Source: Antilocapra americana | Lineage: Eukaryota > Chordata > Mammalia > Artiodactyla > Antilocapridae | Reading direction: 5' to 3' | NCBI GenBank assembly: GCA_007570785.1 | Contig: ML664662.1 | Coordinates: forward strand, 762,863-826,862 | DNA length: 64,000 nt | In this document: positions 1-11,240 of the stretch, piece by piece | Layout of the letters: each line of letters begins with the position of its first letter | Position numbering within the stretch: the stretch's first letter is position 1 | Program-made: the position numbers and the translations under genes | Notes under the pieces: model-generated | What the model was told of the DNA's origin: nothing | Seen by the model: only the letters and a program-made list of their open reading frames with translations | Databases searched by the model: none

Positions 1-344
1 TTTGTTTGATTCGGTCCAGCTTTGTCCCATCACGAGTTTTCAGACTCGGTTGCCTATCATAAAGGCTGTCTCCACATTGTGATCCAGCTGTAGATACATT
101 GTTTCTATCTTTCTATGGCTTCATCTCAGTCACTGCTATAAAAATGTTGAAAAGGACAGGGTATAATAACTATAGAGGTATACTACTTTGATGTTAAAAC
201 AGAAAGTTACCATTCAGCTGCATGGAATGCAGATAGCCTTTACAGTTAATGCTTTGAGGTTCTGCCTCAAGTTCTTTTTTTTTTGTAGCTAAAAAAACAT
301 GTAACATGAGATTTACCCTCAACAAAATTTTTTTTTACCCTCAA
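1..344. other. Unassigned non-coding sequence
   Basis: No open frame of note and no repeat family recognised. It is AT-rich, with T- and A-rich runs near its end and a short phrase (ctcaacaa) that occurs twice, at about 319 and 340, just before L1-like sequence begins. Confidence 0.4.
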
Positions 345-1110
345 CAACTTTTTAAGTATAAAATATAATATTGTTAACTGTAAACATATTTTGTACAGCA
401 TATCTCTAGAACCTTTTCATCTTGCATGACTGAAACTTTATGCCCATTGAGCAGCAACCCTCCCACCCCCACTCCCTAACAATTACCAATCTACTTTCTT
501 CTTCAATGAGTTTGATGACTTTAGATGCCTCAAATAAGTGGAATCATATAGTATTTGTCCCTCTGTGACTGGCTTATTTCCTTAGCATAATGTCCTTAAG
601 GTACATCTGTGTAGTAGTAGATGACAGTATTTCCTTCTTTCTGTGGTTGAATAATATTCCATTGAAAGCATATACCATTTTGCTCTATCAATTCATCTGT
701 TGAAAGGCATTTAGGTTGTTTCCACTTCTTGGCTGTTATGAATAATGTTGCAATGAACACAGAAATGCAAATATCTCTTTGAGATCCTGATTTCAATTCT
801 TTTGGGTAAATACCTAAAAATAGGATTGCTAGATCATATATAATCCTTTTATTAATTTTTTGAGGAACTATCACAGTATTTTCCATAGTGGCTATACCAT
901 TTTGCATTCTTTTTTCCTCCATTTTGTGTTCTTATTAATACCAACAGTGCACAAGTGTTTTAATTACTCCACATCCTCAGCAACTATTTTTTTTTATCAA
1001 TTTTGTACTATGTAGTATTTTTTCTTTCTCTTCTAGTTTTATTGACATATAAGTGACATATAGCACTATATATGTTTAAGGCATACAGCATAATGATTTG
1101 ACTTCCATAC
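345..1110 (-). mobile_element. Old L1, 3'UTR and ORF2 C-terminus
   Basis: Read on the minus strand this resembles the end of L1 ORF2 and its 3'UTR. The recurring landmark phrases of antisense L1 3' ends are present (gtggaatcatatagtatttg, ttgaataatattcc, cctaaaaataggattgc). A broken 108-codon minus frame at 596-922 covers the ORF2 C-terminus. A second, separate 3'UTR-like piece begins near 1020. The sequence is heavily mutated, so this is a dead copy of a pre-ruminant subfamily. Confidence 0.75.
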
Positions 1111-1655
1111 ATCATGAAATAAAATTATTTCTATTTGTAGATGACATGATTTTCTATGTAGAAAACCATAAAGATTCAACAGCAAAAAACCCAGTTACAA
1201 CTAATAAACAAATTCTATAAAGTTACAGGATACAAAATCAATATACAAATACCAGTTGTATGTCTATACAGTAAGAATGAAGTATCTGAAAAAGAAATTA
1301 AGAAAAATATCTCATTTACAATAATATCAAAAATAACAAAATACATAAGAATAAACTTAACCAAGTAATTGAAATTCTATACTCTGAAAACTACAAAACC
1401 CTGAGGAAAGAAATGGAAGAAGACACAAGTAAATGCAAAGATATCCTGAGTTAATGAATTGGAAGAATTAATATTGTTAGAATGGCCGTGCTCCTCAAAA
1501 CCGTCTATAGAGTCAATGCAATCCCAATCAAAATTCCAATGGTGTTTTGTTTTTTTTTAACAGAAATAGAAACAATCCTAAAATTCATATGGAACCACAA
1601 AGGACCCCAAATAGCCAAAGCAATATGGAGAAATAAGAACAAATCTGGAGGTCTG
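1111..1655 (+). pseudogene. L1 ORF2 reverse-transcriptase fragment
   Basis: Plus-strand translation follows the L1 ORF2 palm region: a degenerate catalytic box read as FVDD at 1134-1145 where active copies have [YF]ADD, then a stretch resembling the L1 region rich in KEI, NYK and WNHK motifs. The A-to-V change in the box and several frame breaks show it is dead. It sits in opposite orientation to the L1 pieces on both sides. Confidence 0.8.
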
Positions 1656-1659
1656 GTGT

Positions 1660-4600
1660 AGAGTTAGGTTGCTTATTTGAAATCTTTGTTCTTTTTTTTT
1701 AATGTAGGTGTTTATCACTGTAACATTCCTTCTTAGTACTGTTTTTTTCTGTAGTCCATAAGTGTTGGTATGTTGTACTATGGTTATCATCTTTTTCAAG
1801 ATATTTTGGATTTCTTTGATCCATTGATTGTTTAGGAATATGTTGTTTAATTTCCACATATTTGTGAATTTTCAGTTTTCCTTTGCTTTTTATTTATAGC
1901 TTCATTCCACTGTGGTCAGGAAGGATACTTGGTATGATTTCAATCTCCTTAAAATGTGTTGAGACTTGTTTTGTTGAACTAACATGTGATCTATCCTGGA
2001 GACTGCTCTGCTGCTGTTGGGTGGAATATTCTTAAATGTCTCTTAAATCCATTTGGAGTATAGTGTTGTTCAAGTGGGCATTGAAATCTACTATTGTCAT
2101 GTTGCCGTTAATTTGTCCCTTCAGTTCTGTCAATGTTTGTTTCATATAATTAGGTGTTCTAATTTGGGTGCATGTATGTTTATAGTTGCTATATCTTCCT
2201 GGTAAATTGATCCTTTTATTATTATGTAATGCCCTTTTTTGTCTCTTGTGCCAGTTTTTGACTTAAAGTCTATTTTGTCTGTTATAAGCGTAACCACTTC
2301 TGCTCTTTTTTGGTTACCATTTGCATGGAATATTTTTTCTGTCCTTTTGTTTTCAGCCTATATGTATCCTTAACTGAAAGTGAGTCTGAAGACAGCATGT
2401 AGTTGAATATTTTATTTTATTCATTCAGCCATTCCATGTCTTTTGATTGGAGAGTTTTAATCCATTTACATTTTAAGTAATTATTGATAGGGAAGGACTC
2501 ACTACTACCATTTTGATCATTGTTTGCTGTTTGTCTTGTAGGTATTTTGTCCCTCTATGCTTTTCTTGCTGTCTTCCTTTGAGTTTCATTGATTTGATTT
2601 ATTTTTTTGTAGAGACTTGCATTGATTCCTTTCCTATTTTCTTTTATATATTTTCTATAGGTATTTTCTTTGTGGTTACCATGGGACTCACATGAAATAT
2701 CTAATGTTATAGCATTCTATTTTAAGCTGATAACAATTCAATCACATAAAAACTTCTACTTCTCCCCCCTCTATTCTATGTTATTTATGTCATAAATTAT
2801 ATCTTTTACATTGTGTGTCCATTAACATATTTTATAGTTATTTTTATACTTTTGTATCTTAACTTCCATACCACAATGAAAAGTGATTTATGCATCATAG
2901 TACAGTAAGACAGTATTCTATATCTATCTATATATTTATCCTTAATAGTGAACTTTATACTTTCATATGCTTTTGTGTTACTGTTTTGTGTGTTTTCATT
3001 TCAAGTTGAAGGATTCACTTTAGCATTTCTTGTAAGACTGGCCTAATGGTGGTTAACTCTTTCAGCATTTCTTTATCTGGAAAAGTGTCTACTTCCCATT
3101 TTTGATGGACAGTTTTTGCACTTATAGTATTCTTGGTTAGCAGTCTTTTTTTTTTCAGTACTTTGAATATATTCCTTCTGGCCTGCATGGTTTCTGCTAA
3201 AAAATCTGCTTATCGTCTTACAGGGGTTCCTTTGAGTGTGATGAATCACTTTTCTCTTGCTGCTTTCAAAATTCTCTCTTTGTTTTTCACTTTTGACAAT
3301 TTGATTATCATATAGCTTGTGGGATTCTTATATCTGGATGCTATTTCCTTTCCCAGATTTGGAAAGTTTTCAGCTGTTATTTCTTTAAATAAGCTTTCTC
3401 CTTCTTTCTCTCTTAATCTTTTGGGACTATCATAATGCCTATGTTGATCTACTCAATGGTGTCCCGTAAATCCCCTAAGATTTCTTCACTGTTTTTCATT
3501 TTGTTTCTCTGATTGGAAAATTTCAAAATGAACTGTTGAGTTTGCTGATTTTTTTTTGCTGACCACGTCTGATGTTGAACTCCTCTAGTGAATTTTTTCA
3601 GTTTAGTTATTGCATTCTTCATCTCCAACATTCTATTTGGTTCGTTTTTATATTCTCTATCTTTTTGTTGAACTCGCTGTGTCCATCTATCATTTTTGTG
3701 AACTCACTGTGCATTTTTAATGGTGGTTATTTTGAATTTTTTGTCAAGTAACTCATATACCTTCGTTTCTTTATGGTCAGCTTTTGCACATTTATTTTGT
3801 TCCTTTGATTGGGCTATTTTCCCCTGTTTCTTAATGTTGCGTATAACTTCGTGTTGGTATATGTTGATATTTGCAAAAAAAAGCAGCCATCTCTCTGTCT
3901 TTAGGACTGCCTTGTACAAGGGAAGACCTTCACCAAACAACTTGTCTAGAGATTCTGGGGGGCCTCTCAGACTTTTCTGTGGATGTTTCTTCTCTGGACT
4001 TGTGCAATGTAGATTTCTCATTAAAGAGATTTGCTTGTTTTTTTTTTTTTCATGCAGGAACTCATAATCTCTTGTTTACTCTGACTGGTGTCTGTCTGTT
4101 GTACTGTGCATCCTTTGAAGCAGCAGCATGGCACCATATGCTTTTTTGGTGGCCCCCAGGCATCTAGAGTATATCAGGTCCTGTCAGCACCACAAGTTGT
4201 GCTAGACAGAAACCAGTTCCTTGGGCAGCCCCACAACAAGCCAGGGTGTGGGACGCTTGCTCCACTCTTTCCCTCCTAAGGGAGAGGCTGCCAACATGTA
4301 TTGGCCTCTGAACCCTGTACCGTGGGCGCCCCTTAGCAGCAGCAGGCTGCATTGATCTGTCTGGGCTTTAGCAGCCCTGAGGCATTTGGAATATGCTAGC
4401 TTCCGTCCATGGTCTGAGACAGAAACCAGTCTTGCGGGCGGCCCCCCTGGAAAACTAGAACATTAGACATACGCTCCACTCTTCCTTTTCTGCTTGAGGG
4501 AGAGGCCCCTTGAGGGAGAGGCCTCTGTCTGCTGTACTGCGGGTCCTTAGGAGCAACAGCGTGCTACCTAGGCCTTTTTCTGTTATTGTTGTTCTCAGCA

Positions 4601-4950
4601 GCCCCCAAGCAGTTAAAGCATGGTCTGAGACAGGCGAGACAGAAGCCAGTCCCTCGGGTAGCCTCTTTTGAAAAGTCAGAACATTGGATAAGCAGTCTAG
4701 TCTTCTCTTTCCCTCCCTCTGGAGAAGCCAGGAGCTGGGAGTTTCCTTTTATGGCACTATGTCAGGGACTATGGTAAGAGGATGCCATAAAATTTCCTAC
4801 TGGCTTTAATATAGGTGGTTTCATGCTTGCCTGGTGTACAGGGACCTTTTAACTGGTTTCTGGATTTGTCATAAAGGGATTTCTTATCCACGTTCTGTTG
4901 ATTTCTCCGTGGGAGGAAGGAAGGTCCTGTTCTGCCATTTTGCTGACATC
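1660..4950 (-). mobile_element. Old L1, 5' half (endonuclease, ORF1, 5'UTR)
   Basis: Minus-strand order from right to left is 5'UTR (about 4950-3700), ORF1 relic (about 3640-3440, with the residues EILGDLRDTIE of the ORF1 core) and the ORF2 endonuclease relic (about 2450-2180, with an FHANGNQ-like stretch and an INIYAP-like region). The right end resembles an L1 promoter start (ttctgccattttgctgac). The element stops within ORF2. All frames are broken, so it is an ancient 5'-complete but 3'-truncated or rearranged L1. Confidence 0.7.
4085..4745 (-). repeat. Three tandem L1 5'UTR units
   Basis: Three imperfect units of about 200-220 bp follow one another (about 4085-4275, 4276-4520 and 4521-4745). 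Each contains a version of agacagaaaccagt, a pyrimidine-rich ccactctttccc block and a gtctgctgtactg-like phrase. A short duplication (ttgagggagaggcc) lies at about 4493-4520. This is higher in GC than the surroundings, as expected for the promoter region of the L1 that contains it. Confidence 0.6.
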
Positions 4951-6271
4951 ATCATGCCTCAGCTTTGAGCCAAGGCCGTTCTTCCTTGGTAGCTCCCACA
5001 CCGAGTCTGAGTATGGTGGGGGTATGAGGCCCTTGCCATGACTGTGCAGTGTGCATCTCCTGTAATGAGCAGTCTTCTCTGTGGAGCTCCCTGTAATACA
5101 ACAGGCTAAGACTGTCACATCTTTTTTGCATTCTGAAGCTGGCTCTGCCCAGTCTGCATTCTCCCCATTTTATCTTTCACAAGCATTACCTACCAATAAA
5201 CTTCCTCACCCCTAACTCTGTCTTAACATCTGTTCCTGGAAGACTCAACTCATAAACAAGTCAGAGATCACAGTCTTGTGGCTCTGCCTCAGTCTTCATT
5301 CTTGGCTGACATTGATCACTCAGTGAATACCCTCTGGGGAAAGTTGTTCCAAGTGGTCTCTCTTCAATTCATCTTCTGTTGCCACCAATTTACTTGTGGC
5401 GAAGACCGACTGGCTGTTTACCAATTCTCCTTGGGAACATTGCTAGACCACCTTTCCCACCCTCCCTTTCTGTTAGGTGAAAATATGTTTATTTTCTTCT
5501 CTTGGCACCTGTAGAGGTTCAGATATGTTGGCAAGAGCATATCGTAGGCTTCGAGATGTATGATCAGTGTTTCCTTTTTCTGGGTTCTCTCATCTAGAAG
5601 GAATCATATTTCAACTAACTTGGAAAAATGGATTCTGAGAGACTAGATAGAGAGATATGCCCTTAGATGGCAAAGAAAGACAATATCGTGTTGGTTTGTA
5701 AAACCTGACTAGGAACTGTTTAATGGGATGAATGGGGGCTAGAGTTATTGTTCATCACTGCCACCATCTGGAGGTAATTTTAGAGTGTTCATTACCACAG
5801 CGCTCCAATAACAGAAGGACTTGTTCTTGAGAGGCTCAGCCCAGAGAAACCCATCTCCCATGGTGCCTGCCTGTGAATGCTGAACCAGTTATTGTTCTGC
5901 AGTGATATTTTAGGCATTGGTTATGAAAGTTGAAAATATTTGTCCTTTCTGAGAACGACTTGTAGCCCACTGTTCCAATCTGTGCCAGATTCTCAATGAA
6001 GCCTTAAATGTCCTAATTAGTAATGCTATTCCAGAGGCATTGATGTTGCAGAATAATATTTGTGCATGTCTAACGATCCTCCATCTGCCCTAGATCCATG
6101 ACACTTACCACCTAGCACTTCATCTCCTTGCTGGCATAAGCAATATTCTATAGTATAATCTCTATAGTAATGCTTGACAACATGACAGAGGTTAATAACC
6201 TACCTAAACTTTACTTGGAATGGCACCAGCATACTTGCCTTTGTTTTGCTATTGTCATTGCTGTTGTGCCT
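4951..6271. other. Unassigned sequence, possible LTR tail
   Basis: No coding gene is visible. At about 5150-5255 there is a polyadenylation-like aataaacttcc followed by a phrase typical of mammalian LTR 3' ends (ctctgtcttaacatctgttcctgg), which hints at a degraded LTR. The rest (5260-6271) matches no family I recognise; the 78-codon plus frame at 5278-5514 has no recognisable domain. Confidence 0.35.
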
Positions 6272-6493
6272 ACGTTCATGCTAAGCTGCTTCAGTCGTGT
6301 CTGACTCTTTGCAACCCCATGGACTGTAGTCCACCAGGCTCCTCTGTCATGGGATTCTCCAGGCAAGAATACTGGGATGGGTTGCCATGTGCTCCTCCAG
6401 GGGATCTTTCCAACCCAGGGATGGAACACATGCCTCTTATGTCTCCTGCAATGGCAGGCGGGTTCTTTACCACGGCGCCACCTGGGAAGTCCA
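6272..6493 (-). mobile_element. Bov-tA-type SINE
   Basis: Antisense Bov-tA landmarks occur in order: the gtcgtgtctgactctttgc box, the ccatggactgtag box, ctccaggcaagaatactgg, and finally the tRNA-Glu-derived head, which reads gccacctgggaagtcc in this orientation. The full SINE length is about 220 bp. Bov-tA joins a tRNA-Glu head to BovB 3' sequence and depends on BovB proteins to move. Confidence 0.9.
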
Positions 6494-7105
6494 TTGTTAC
6501 TGCTGTTAGCTCAACGTAAAATTTTGTTTTCTTTCATGAGCTAGTTTAAAAATAAGTTGCACACTGGCAAATGTATAGCCACTTTAAATTTTTTACTTTT
6601 TTCCCTTTTAAAATAATCATACAGTAAAATGGATTTTTTACTTTGGTGGACAATGCTATGAATTTTAAACCATATGTAGATTTGTGTAACCACCACTACA
6701 ATTAGAATACTGAATAGTTCTGTCGCCTCCCCAAAACTTTCTCATGCTGCCCCTATATAGTCAAATCCTCATATCCTAAACACCATTGATCTGCTTTCTG
6801 TCTCTATAATTTTTTTGAGAATGTCATATAAGTGGAATCATATAGTATATGACCTTTAGAGACTGACTTCTTTAACTTAGCATAATACCTTTGAAATTCA
6901 TCTAGGTTGTTCTGTATAATAATAGTGTATTCCTTTTTATTGCTGAGTAGAATTTCATTATTATTGATGTACCACATACAGTTTGTTAATCCATTCACCA
7001 ATGGAAGGACATTTGGGTGGTTTCCAGTTTGGGGCAAAGGGAATAGAGGGAATATAAAAGTTAATGTGCAAGTTTTTGTGTGAACATAGCTTTTGTTTAT
7101 CTAGG

Positions 7106-7290
7106 GCAAACGTTGGTACACATCTTCTGTAATGGGCCAGATAGTAAATACCTTAGGCTTTATGGGCCACATATAGTCTCTGTAACATATCCTGTTTTGT
7201 TTTGTTTTTTAATTCTTTAAAATTGTAAAAAATGTTTTTCCCCTATAGGCCATGCAAAAGCAGATCCTTGGCTTGATGTGAACTGTTTGC
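7106..7290 (+). mobile_element. hAT-like non-autonomous DNA transposon
   Basis: The phrase gggccagatagtaaataccttaggctttatgggccac is a recognisable core of an old non-autonomous hAT-class element found across mammals. L1 text on the two sides is continuous without it. Terminal inverted repeats are too eroded to define, so the ends are approximate and the subfamily is not assigned. Confidence 0.5.
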
Positions 7291-7507
7291 CTTAGTGTGA
7301 TGACCTCTGTTCTAGGACACATGCCTAGAAGTGGGATTGTTGGGACACATGCTAATTATGTGTTTAACTTTATAAGAAACTGCTGCATGGCTTTCCAGAG
7401 TGACTGTACCATTTTGTCTTCTGATCAGCAGTGTATGACAATTCCAGTTGCTTTACATCCTTGGCAGCATTTGGTATTGTTACTGTTTACTTTGTTTTGT
7501 ATTGTTT

Positions 7508-7914
7508 CAGTTCAGTTCAGTCTTTCAGTCATGTCCAACTCTTTGTAACCCCATGGACTGTAGCACGCCAGGCCTCCCTGTCCATCACCAACTCCCTGAG
7601 TTTACCCAAACTCATGTCCACTGAGTCAGTGATGCTATCCAACCATCTCATCCTCTGTCGTCCCCTTCTCCTCCCACCATCAATCTTTCCCAGCACCAGG
7701 GTCTTTTCAAATGAATCAGCTCTTTGCATCAGGTGGCCAAAGTAATGGAGTTTCAGCTTCAGCATCAGTCCTTCCAATGAACATCCAGGACTGATCTCCT
7801 TTAGGATGGACTGGTTGGATCTCCTTGCAGTCCAAGAGACTCTCAAGAGTCTTCTCCAACACCACACTTCAAAAGCATCAATACTTCAGTGCTCAGCTTT
7901 CTTTATAGTCCAAC
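7508..7914 (-). mobile_element. BovB 3' fragment (5'-truncated)
   Basis: The minus strand encodes the C-terminal tail of the BovB ORF2 protein over 7529-7867 (112 codons, with the residues WRRLL, RMRWLD and REAWRA in order), followed by the short cagttcagtt-type 3' end. A 10-bp direct repeat tgtattgttt flanks the element (7498-7507 and 7915-7924), a convincing target-site duplication. The frame is open but carries only the C-terminal region, so it has no enzyme activity. Confidence 0.92.
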
Positions 7915-8414
7915 TGTATTGTTTAGCTAGTCTAATAGGTGTGTGGTAGTATCTCACTGGGATTTCATTTTGCATTTCCCTAACAGCTAATGATGATGAA
8001 CATCTTTTCATGTGCTTATTTACCATCTACATATCTTCTTCAGTGAAAGCCTGTGTATGTCTTTTGCCCATTTTCTGATTGTTTTGTTACTGTTGAATTT
8101 CAAGAATTCTTTATATATTCTGAATACAAATGCTTGGTCAGATTTGTAGTTAGCAAATTCTTTCTCCCCAAGCCATCGCTTCTCTTTTCACACTCTTAAA
8201 AGGGTCTCTCACAGAGAAAAAGTTTTAGTTTTGACGACATCCAATTGATCAATTTTTCCTTCTATGGATCATGCTTTTGGTGTCAAGTTTAAGAATTCTC
8301 TGCCTAACCCTAGGTCCTATAGGTTTTGTTCTACTTTCCCCTGAATCTTTTATAGTTTTATGTTTTGCATTGAAGTTCATGATCCATTTTTAGTTAATTT
8401 TTGTATGAGATGTT

Positions 8415-8713
8415 TTGTTGCTGTTGTTCAGTCACTCCATTGTGTCCGACTCTTTGCGATCCCATGGACTACAGCACACCAGGCCTCCCTGTCCATCACC
8501 AACTCTCAGAGCTTGCTCAAACTCATGTCTGTTAAGTCGGTGATGCCACCCAACCATCTCATCCTCTGTTATCCCCTTCTTCTGCCCTCAATCTTTCCCA
8601 GCCTCAGGGTCTTTTCTAATGAGCCAGCTCTTCATATCAGATGGCCAAAGTATTGGAGCTTCAGCATCAGTCCTTGTAATGAATATACAGAGTTGATTTC
8701 CTTTAGGATTGTT
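8415..8713 (-). mobile_element. BovB 3' fragment, second copy
   Basis: The same BovB tail and orientation as the copy 500 bp to the left, but more diverged and about 100 bp shorter at its BovB 5' side. Landmarks are tgtgtccgactctttgcg, ccatggactacagcac and ctcatcctctgttatcccc. A short repeat tgttt at both ends is only weak evidence for a target-site duplication. Confidence 0.85.
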
Positions 8714-8921
8714 TAGGCTGAGATTATTTTCCCCTAAGGATGTACAGTTGTTCCAACTCCATGTTGAAAAGGCAGTTTTTTCTCTGTTGGATTGCTTTTG
8801 CTCCTTTGTTGAGAATCAGTTGTACGTGTTTATGTAGGACTATTTCTCGGTTCTCTATTCTGTTCTATTAATCTATGTGTCTATCCTCCTGCAAAATACC
8901 ACATCATTTTGATTACTGTGA

Positions 8922-9137
8922 AAGTGTGAAAGTGTTAGTCACTCAGTCATGTCTGGCTCTTTGCGACCCCATGGACTGTAGCTTGCCAAACTCCTCTGTT
9001 CATGGAATTCTCCAGGTAAGAATACTGGAGTGGGTTGCCATTTCCTTCCCCAGGGGATCTTCCCAATCCAAGGATCAAACTTCGGTTTTCTACATTGTAG
9101 GCAGATTCTTTACCATCTGAGCCACAGGGAAGCGCCA
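8922..9137 (-). mobile_element. Bov-tA SINE inside a long duplication
   Basis: A complete antisense Bov-tA: gtgttagtcactcagtcatg, ccatggactgtag, aagaatactggagtgggttg, and the antisense tRNA-derived head atctgagccacagggaag. The host L1 text on its left (8845-8921) is repeated on its right (9138-9227), which is far longer than a normal target-site duplication. Confidence 0.92.
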
Positions 9138-9277
9138 TTTCTCAGTTCTCTATTCTGTTCTGTTGATCTCTGTGTCTTTTAATCTGTGTCTATCTTCCTG
9201 CAAAATACCACATCATTTTGATTACTGTAGCTATATAGTAAGTCTTCAAATCAGTAGTGTTTTTCCTCCAACTTAAA

Positions 9278-10570
9278 CACTCTCTGACATAAACCAAAGC
9301 GGGATCCTCCATGACCCACCTCCCAGAATATTGGAAATAAAAGCACGAATAAACAAATGGGACCTAATTAAAATTAAAAGCTTCTGCACAACAAAGGAAA
9401 CTATAAACAAGGTGAAAAGACAGCCTTCAGAATGGGAGAAAATAATAGCCAATGAAGCAACGGACAAACAATTAATCTCAAAAATATACAAGCAACTCCT
9501 GCAGCTCCATTCTAGAAAAATAAACNNNNNNNNNNNNNNNNNNNNNNNNNNNNNNNNNNNNNNNNNNNNNNNNNNNNNNNNNNNNNNNNNNNNNNNNNNN
9601 NNNNNNNNNNNNNNNNNNNNNNNNNNNNNNNNNNNNNNNNNNNNNNNNNNNNNNNNNNNNNNNNNNNNNNNNNNNNNNNNNNNNNNNNNNNNNNNNNNNN
9701 NNNNNNNNNNNNNNNNNNNNNNNNNNNNNNNNNNNNNNNNNNNNNNNNNNNNNNNNNNNNNNNNNNNNNNNNNNNNNNNNNNNNNNNNNNNNNNNNNNNN
9801 NNNNNNNNNNNNNNNNNNNNNNNNNNNNNNNNNNNNNNNNNNNNNNNNNNNNNNNNNNNNNNNNNNNNNNNNNNNNNNNNNNNNNNNNNNNNNNNNNNNN
9901 NNNNNNNNNNNNNNNNNNNNNNNNNNNNNNNNNNNNNNNNNNNNNNNNNNNNNNNNNNNNNNNNNNNNNNNNNNNNNNNNNNNNNNNNNNNNNNNNNNNN
10001 NNNNNNNNNNNNNNNNNNNNNNNNNNNNNNNNNNNNNNNNNNNNNNNNNNNNNNNNNNNNNNNNNNNNNNNNNNNNNNNNNNNNNNNNNNNNNNNNNNNN
10101 NNNNNNNNNNNNNNNNNNNNNNNNNNNNNNNNNNNNNNNNNNNNNNNNNNNNNNNNNNNNNNNNNNNNNNNNNNNNNNNNNNNNNNNNNNNNNNNNNNNN
10201 NNNNNNNNNNNNNNNNNNNNNNNNNNNNNNNNNNNNNNNNNNNNNNNNNNNNNNNNNNNNNNNNNNNNNNNNNNNNNNNNNNNNNNNNNNNNNNNNNNNN
10301 NNNNNNNNNNNNNNNNNNNNNNNNNNNNNNNNNNNNNNNNNNNNNNNNNNNNNNNNNNNNNNNNNNNNNNNNNNNNNNNNNNNNNNNNNNNNNNNNNNNN
10401 NNNNNNNNNNNAATCAATCGCCAGCCCAGGATTGATGCTCGGGGCTGGTGCACCGAGATTTCCCGGGGGGAGGGAGGAGGGAGGAAGGAGGGAGGGGGGT
10501 TCTGGAGGGGGAGCATATGTAAACCCATGGTGATATCATGTCATTGTATGGCAAAACTAATAAAAAAATC
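9278..10570 (+). mobile_element. Young L1_BT with an assembly gap inside
   Basis: At left, the plus strand holds the ORF2 C-terminal region (open frame from 9331, including IKSFCTTKETINKVKRQ and WEKIIANEA). At right (10412-10570) is the bovine L1_BT 3' end: a caatcgccagcccagg box, a G/A-rich tract, ctggagggggagcatatg, and a tail ending in an aataaaaaaatc poly-A. Both sides are little diverged. Host L1 sequence resumes at 10571 (attttagctcttctagg). It is a 5'-truncated recent insertion. Confidence 0.9.
9526..10411. other. Assembly gap (886 N)
   Basis: An unbroken run of N lies inside the L1_BT insertion. The two long frames that appear to cross it are artefacts of translating N. The missing part should be the ORF2 C-terminus and most of the 3'UTR of that L1. 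Confidence 0.99.
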
Positions 10571-10811
10571 ATTTTAGCTCTTCTAGGTCCTTTGTTTTTC
10601 CATATATATTTTAGAATCAGCTTGTTTATATCTAAAAAAAATTATACTAGGTATGTGATTGAAACTGTGTTGCATTTACAAGTCAGTTTCAGGGAATTGT
10701 CACCTTTTCTCTGTTGAGTCCTCCAATTCATGAAGACAGTATGTCACTCCATTTATTTACATCTTTGATTTCTTCCATCAGCTTTTTATAATTTTAGTAT
10801 ATAGATCCTAT

Positions 10812-11028
10812 CTGCTTTGCAGGTTGCGCATTGGTGAAGAATCTACCTGCCAATGCAGGAGACACAGGAGTCCTGGGTTTGATTCCTGGGTCAGGAAGAT
10901 CCCTTGGAGTAGGAAATGGCAACCCACTGCAGTATTCTTTCCTGGAAAATTCCATGGACAGAGAAGCCTGGCTGGCTACAGTCCATGGGGTCACAAAGAG
11001 TTGGATATGACTGAGCACACACACACAC
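10812..11028 (+). mobile_element. Bov-tA SINE
   Basis: Sense orientation: a degenerate tRNA head (ttggtgaagaatctacctgc), ggaagatcccttggag, ggcaacccactgcagtattc, ccatggacagagaagcctgg, then cacacacaca. The flanking direct repeat is tatagatcctat (about 10800-10811 and 11029-11042). It is inserted in the large host L1. Confidence 0.93.
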
Positions 11029-11116
11029 ATATAGATCCTATACATGATTTGTTAGATTTATATCTTGATGTTTCATTTTTGGAGCTATGTAAATGGTATT
11101 TTAAAAATACTTTGGA

Positions 11117-11240
11117 GGGACTTCTCTGGTGCTCCAGTGGTTAAGACTCTGTGCTACAACTACAGGGGCCACGGGTTCAATCCCTGGCTAGGGAAAAAGG
11201 ATCCCACATGCTATGTGGCTCAGCCAAGAAATTATTTTTT
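11117..11240 (+). mobile_element. CHR-2-type tRNA-Glu SINE
   Basis: A short SINE with the CHR signature: gggacttctctggtgctccagtgg, ggttcaatccctggct (the tRNA B-box region) and gatcccacatgctatgtgg. CHR SINEs are shared by cetaceans, hippos and ruminants, so this is older than the Bov-tA nearby. Confidence 0.85.

Noticed and set aside
9331..10533. Long plus frame of 400 codons and minus frame of 338 codons
   Set aside because: Most of both frames is N. Only the first 65 codons of the plus frame are real, and they are L1 ORF2.
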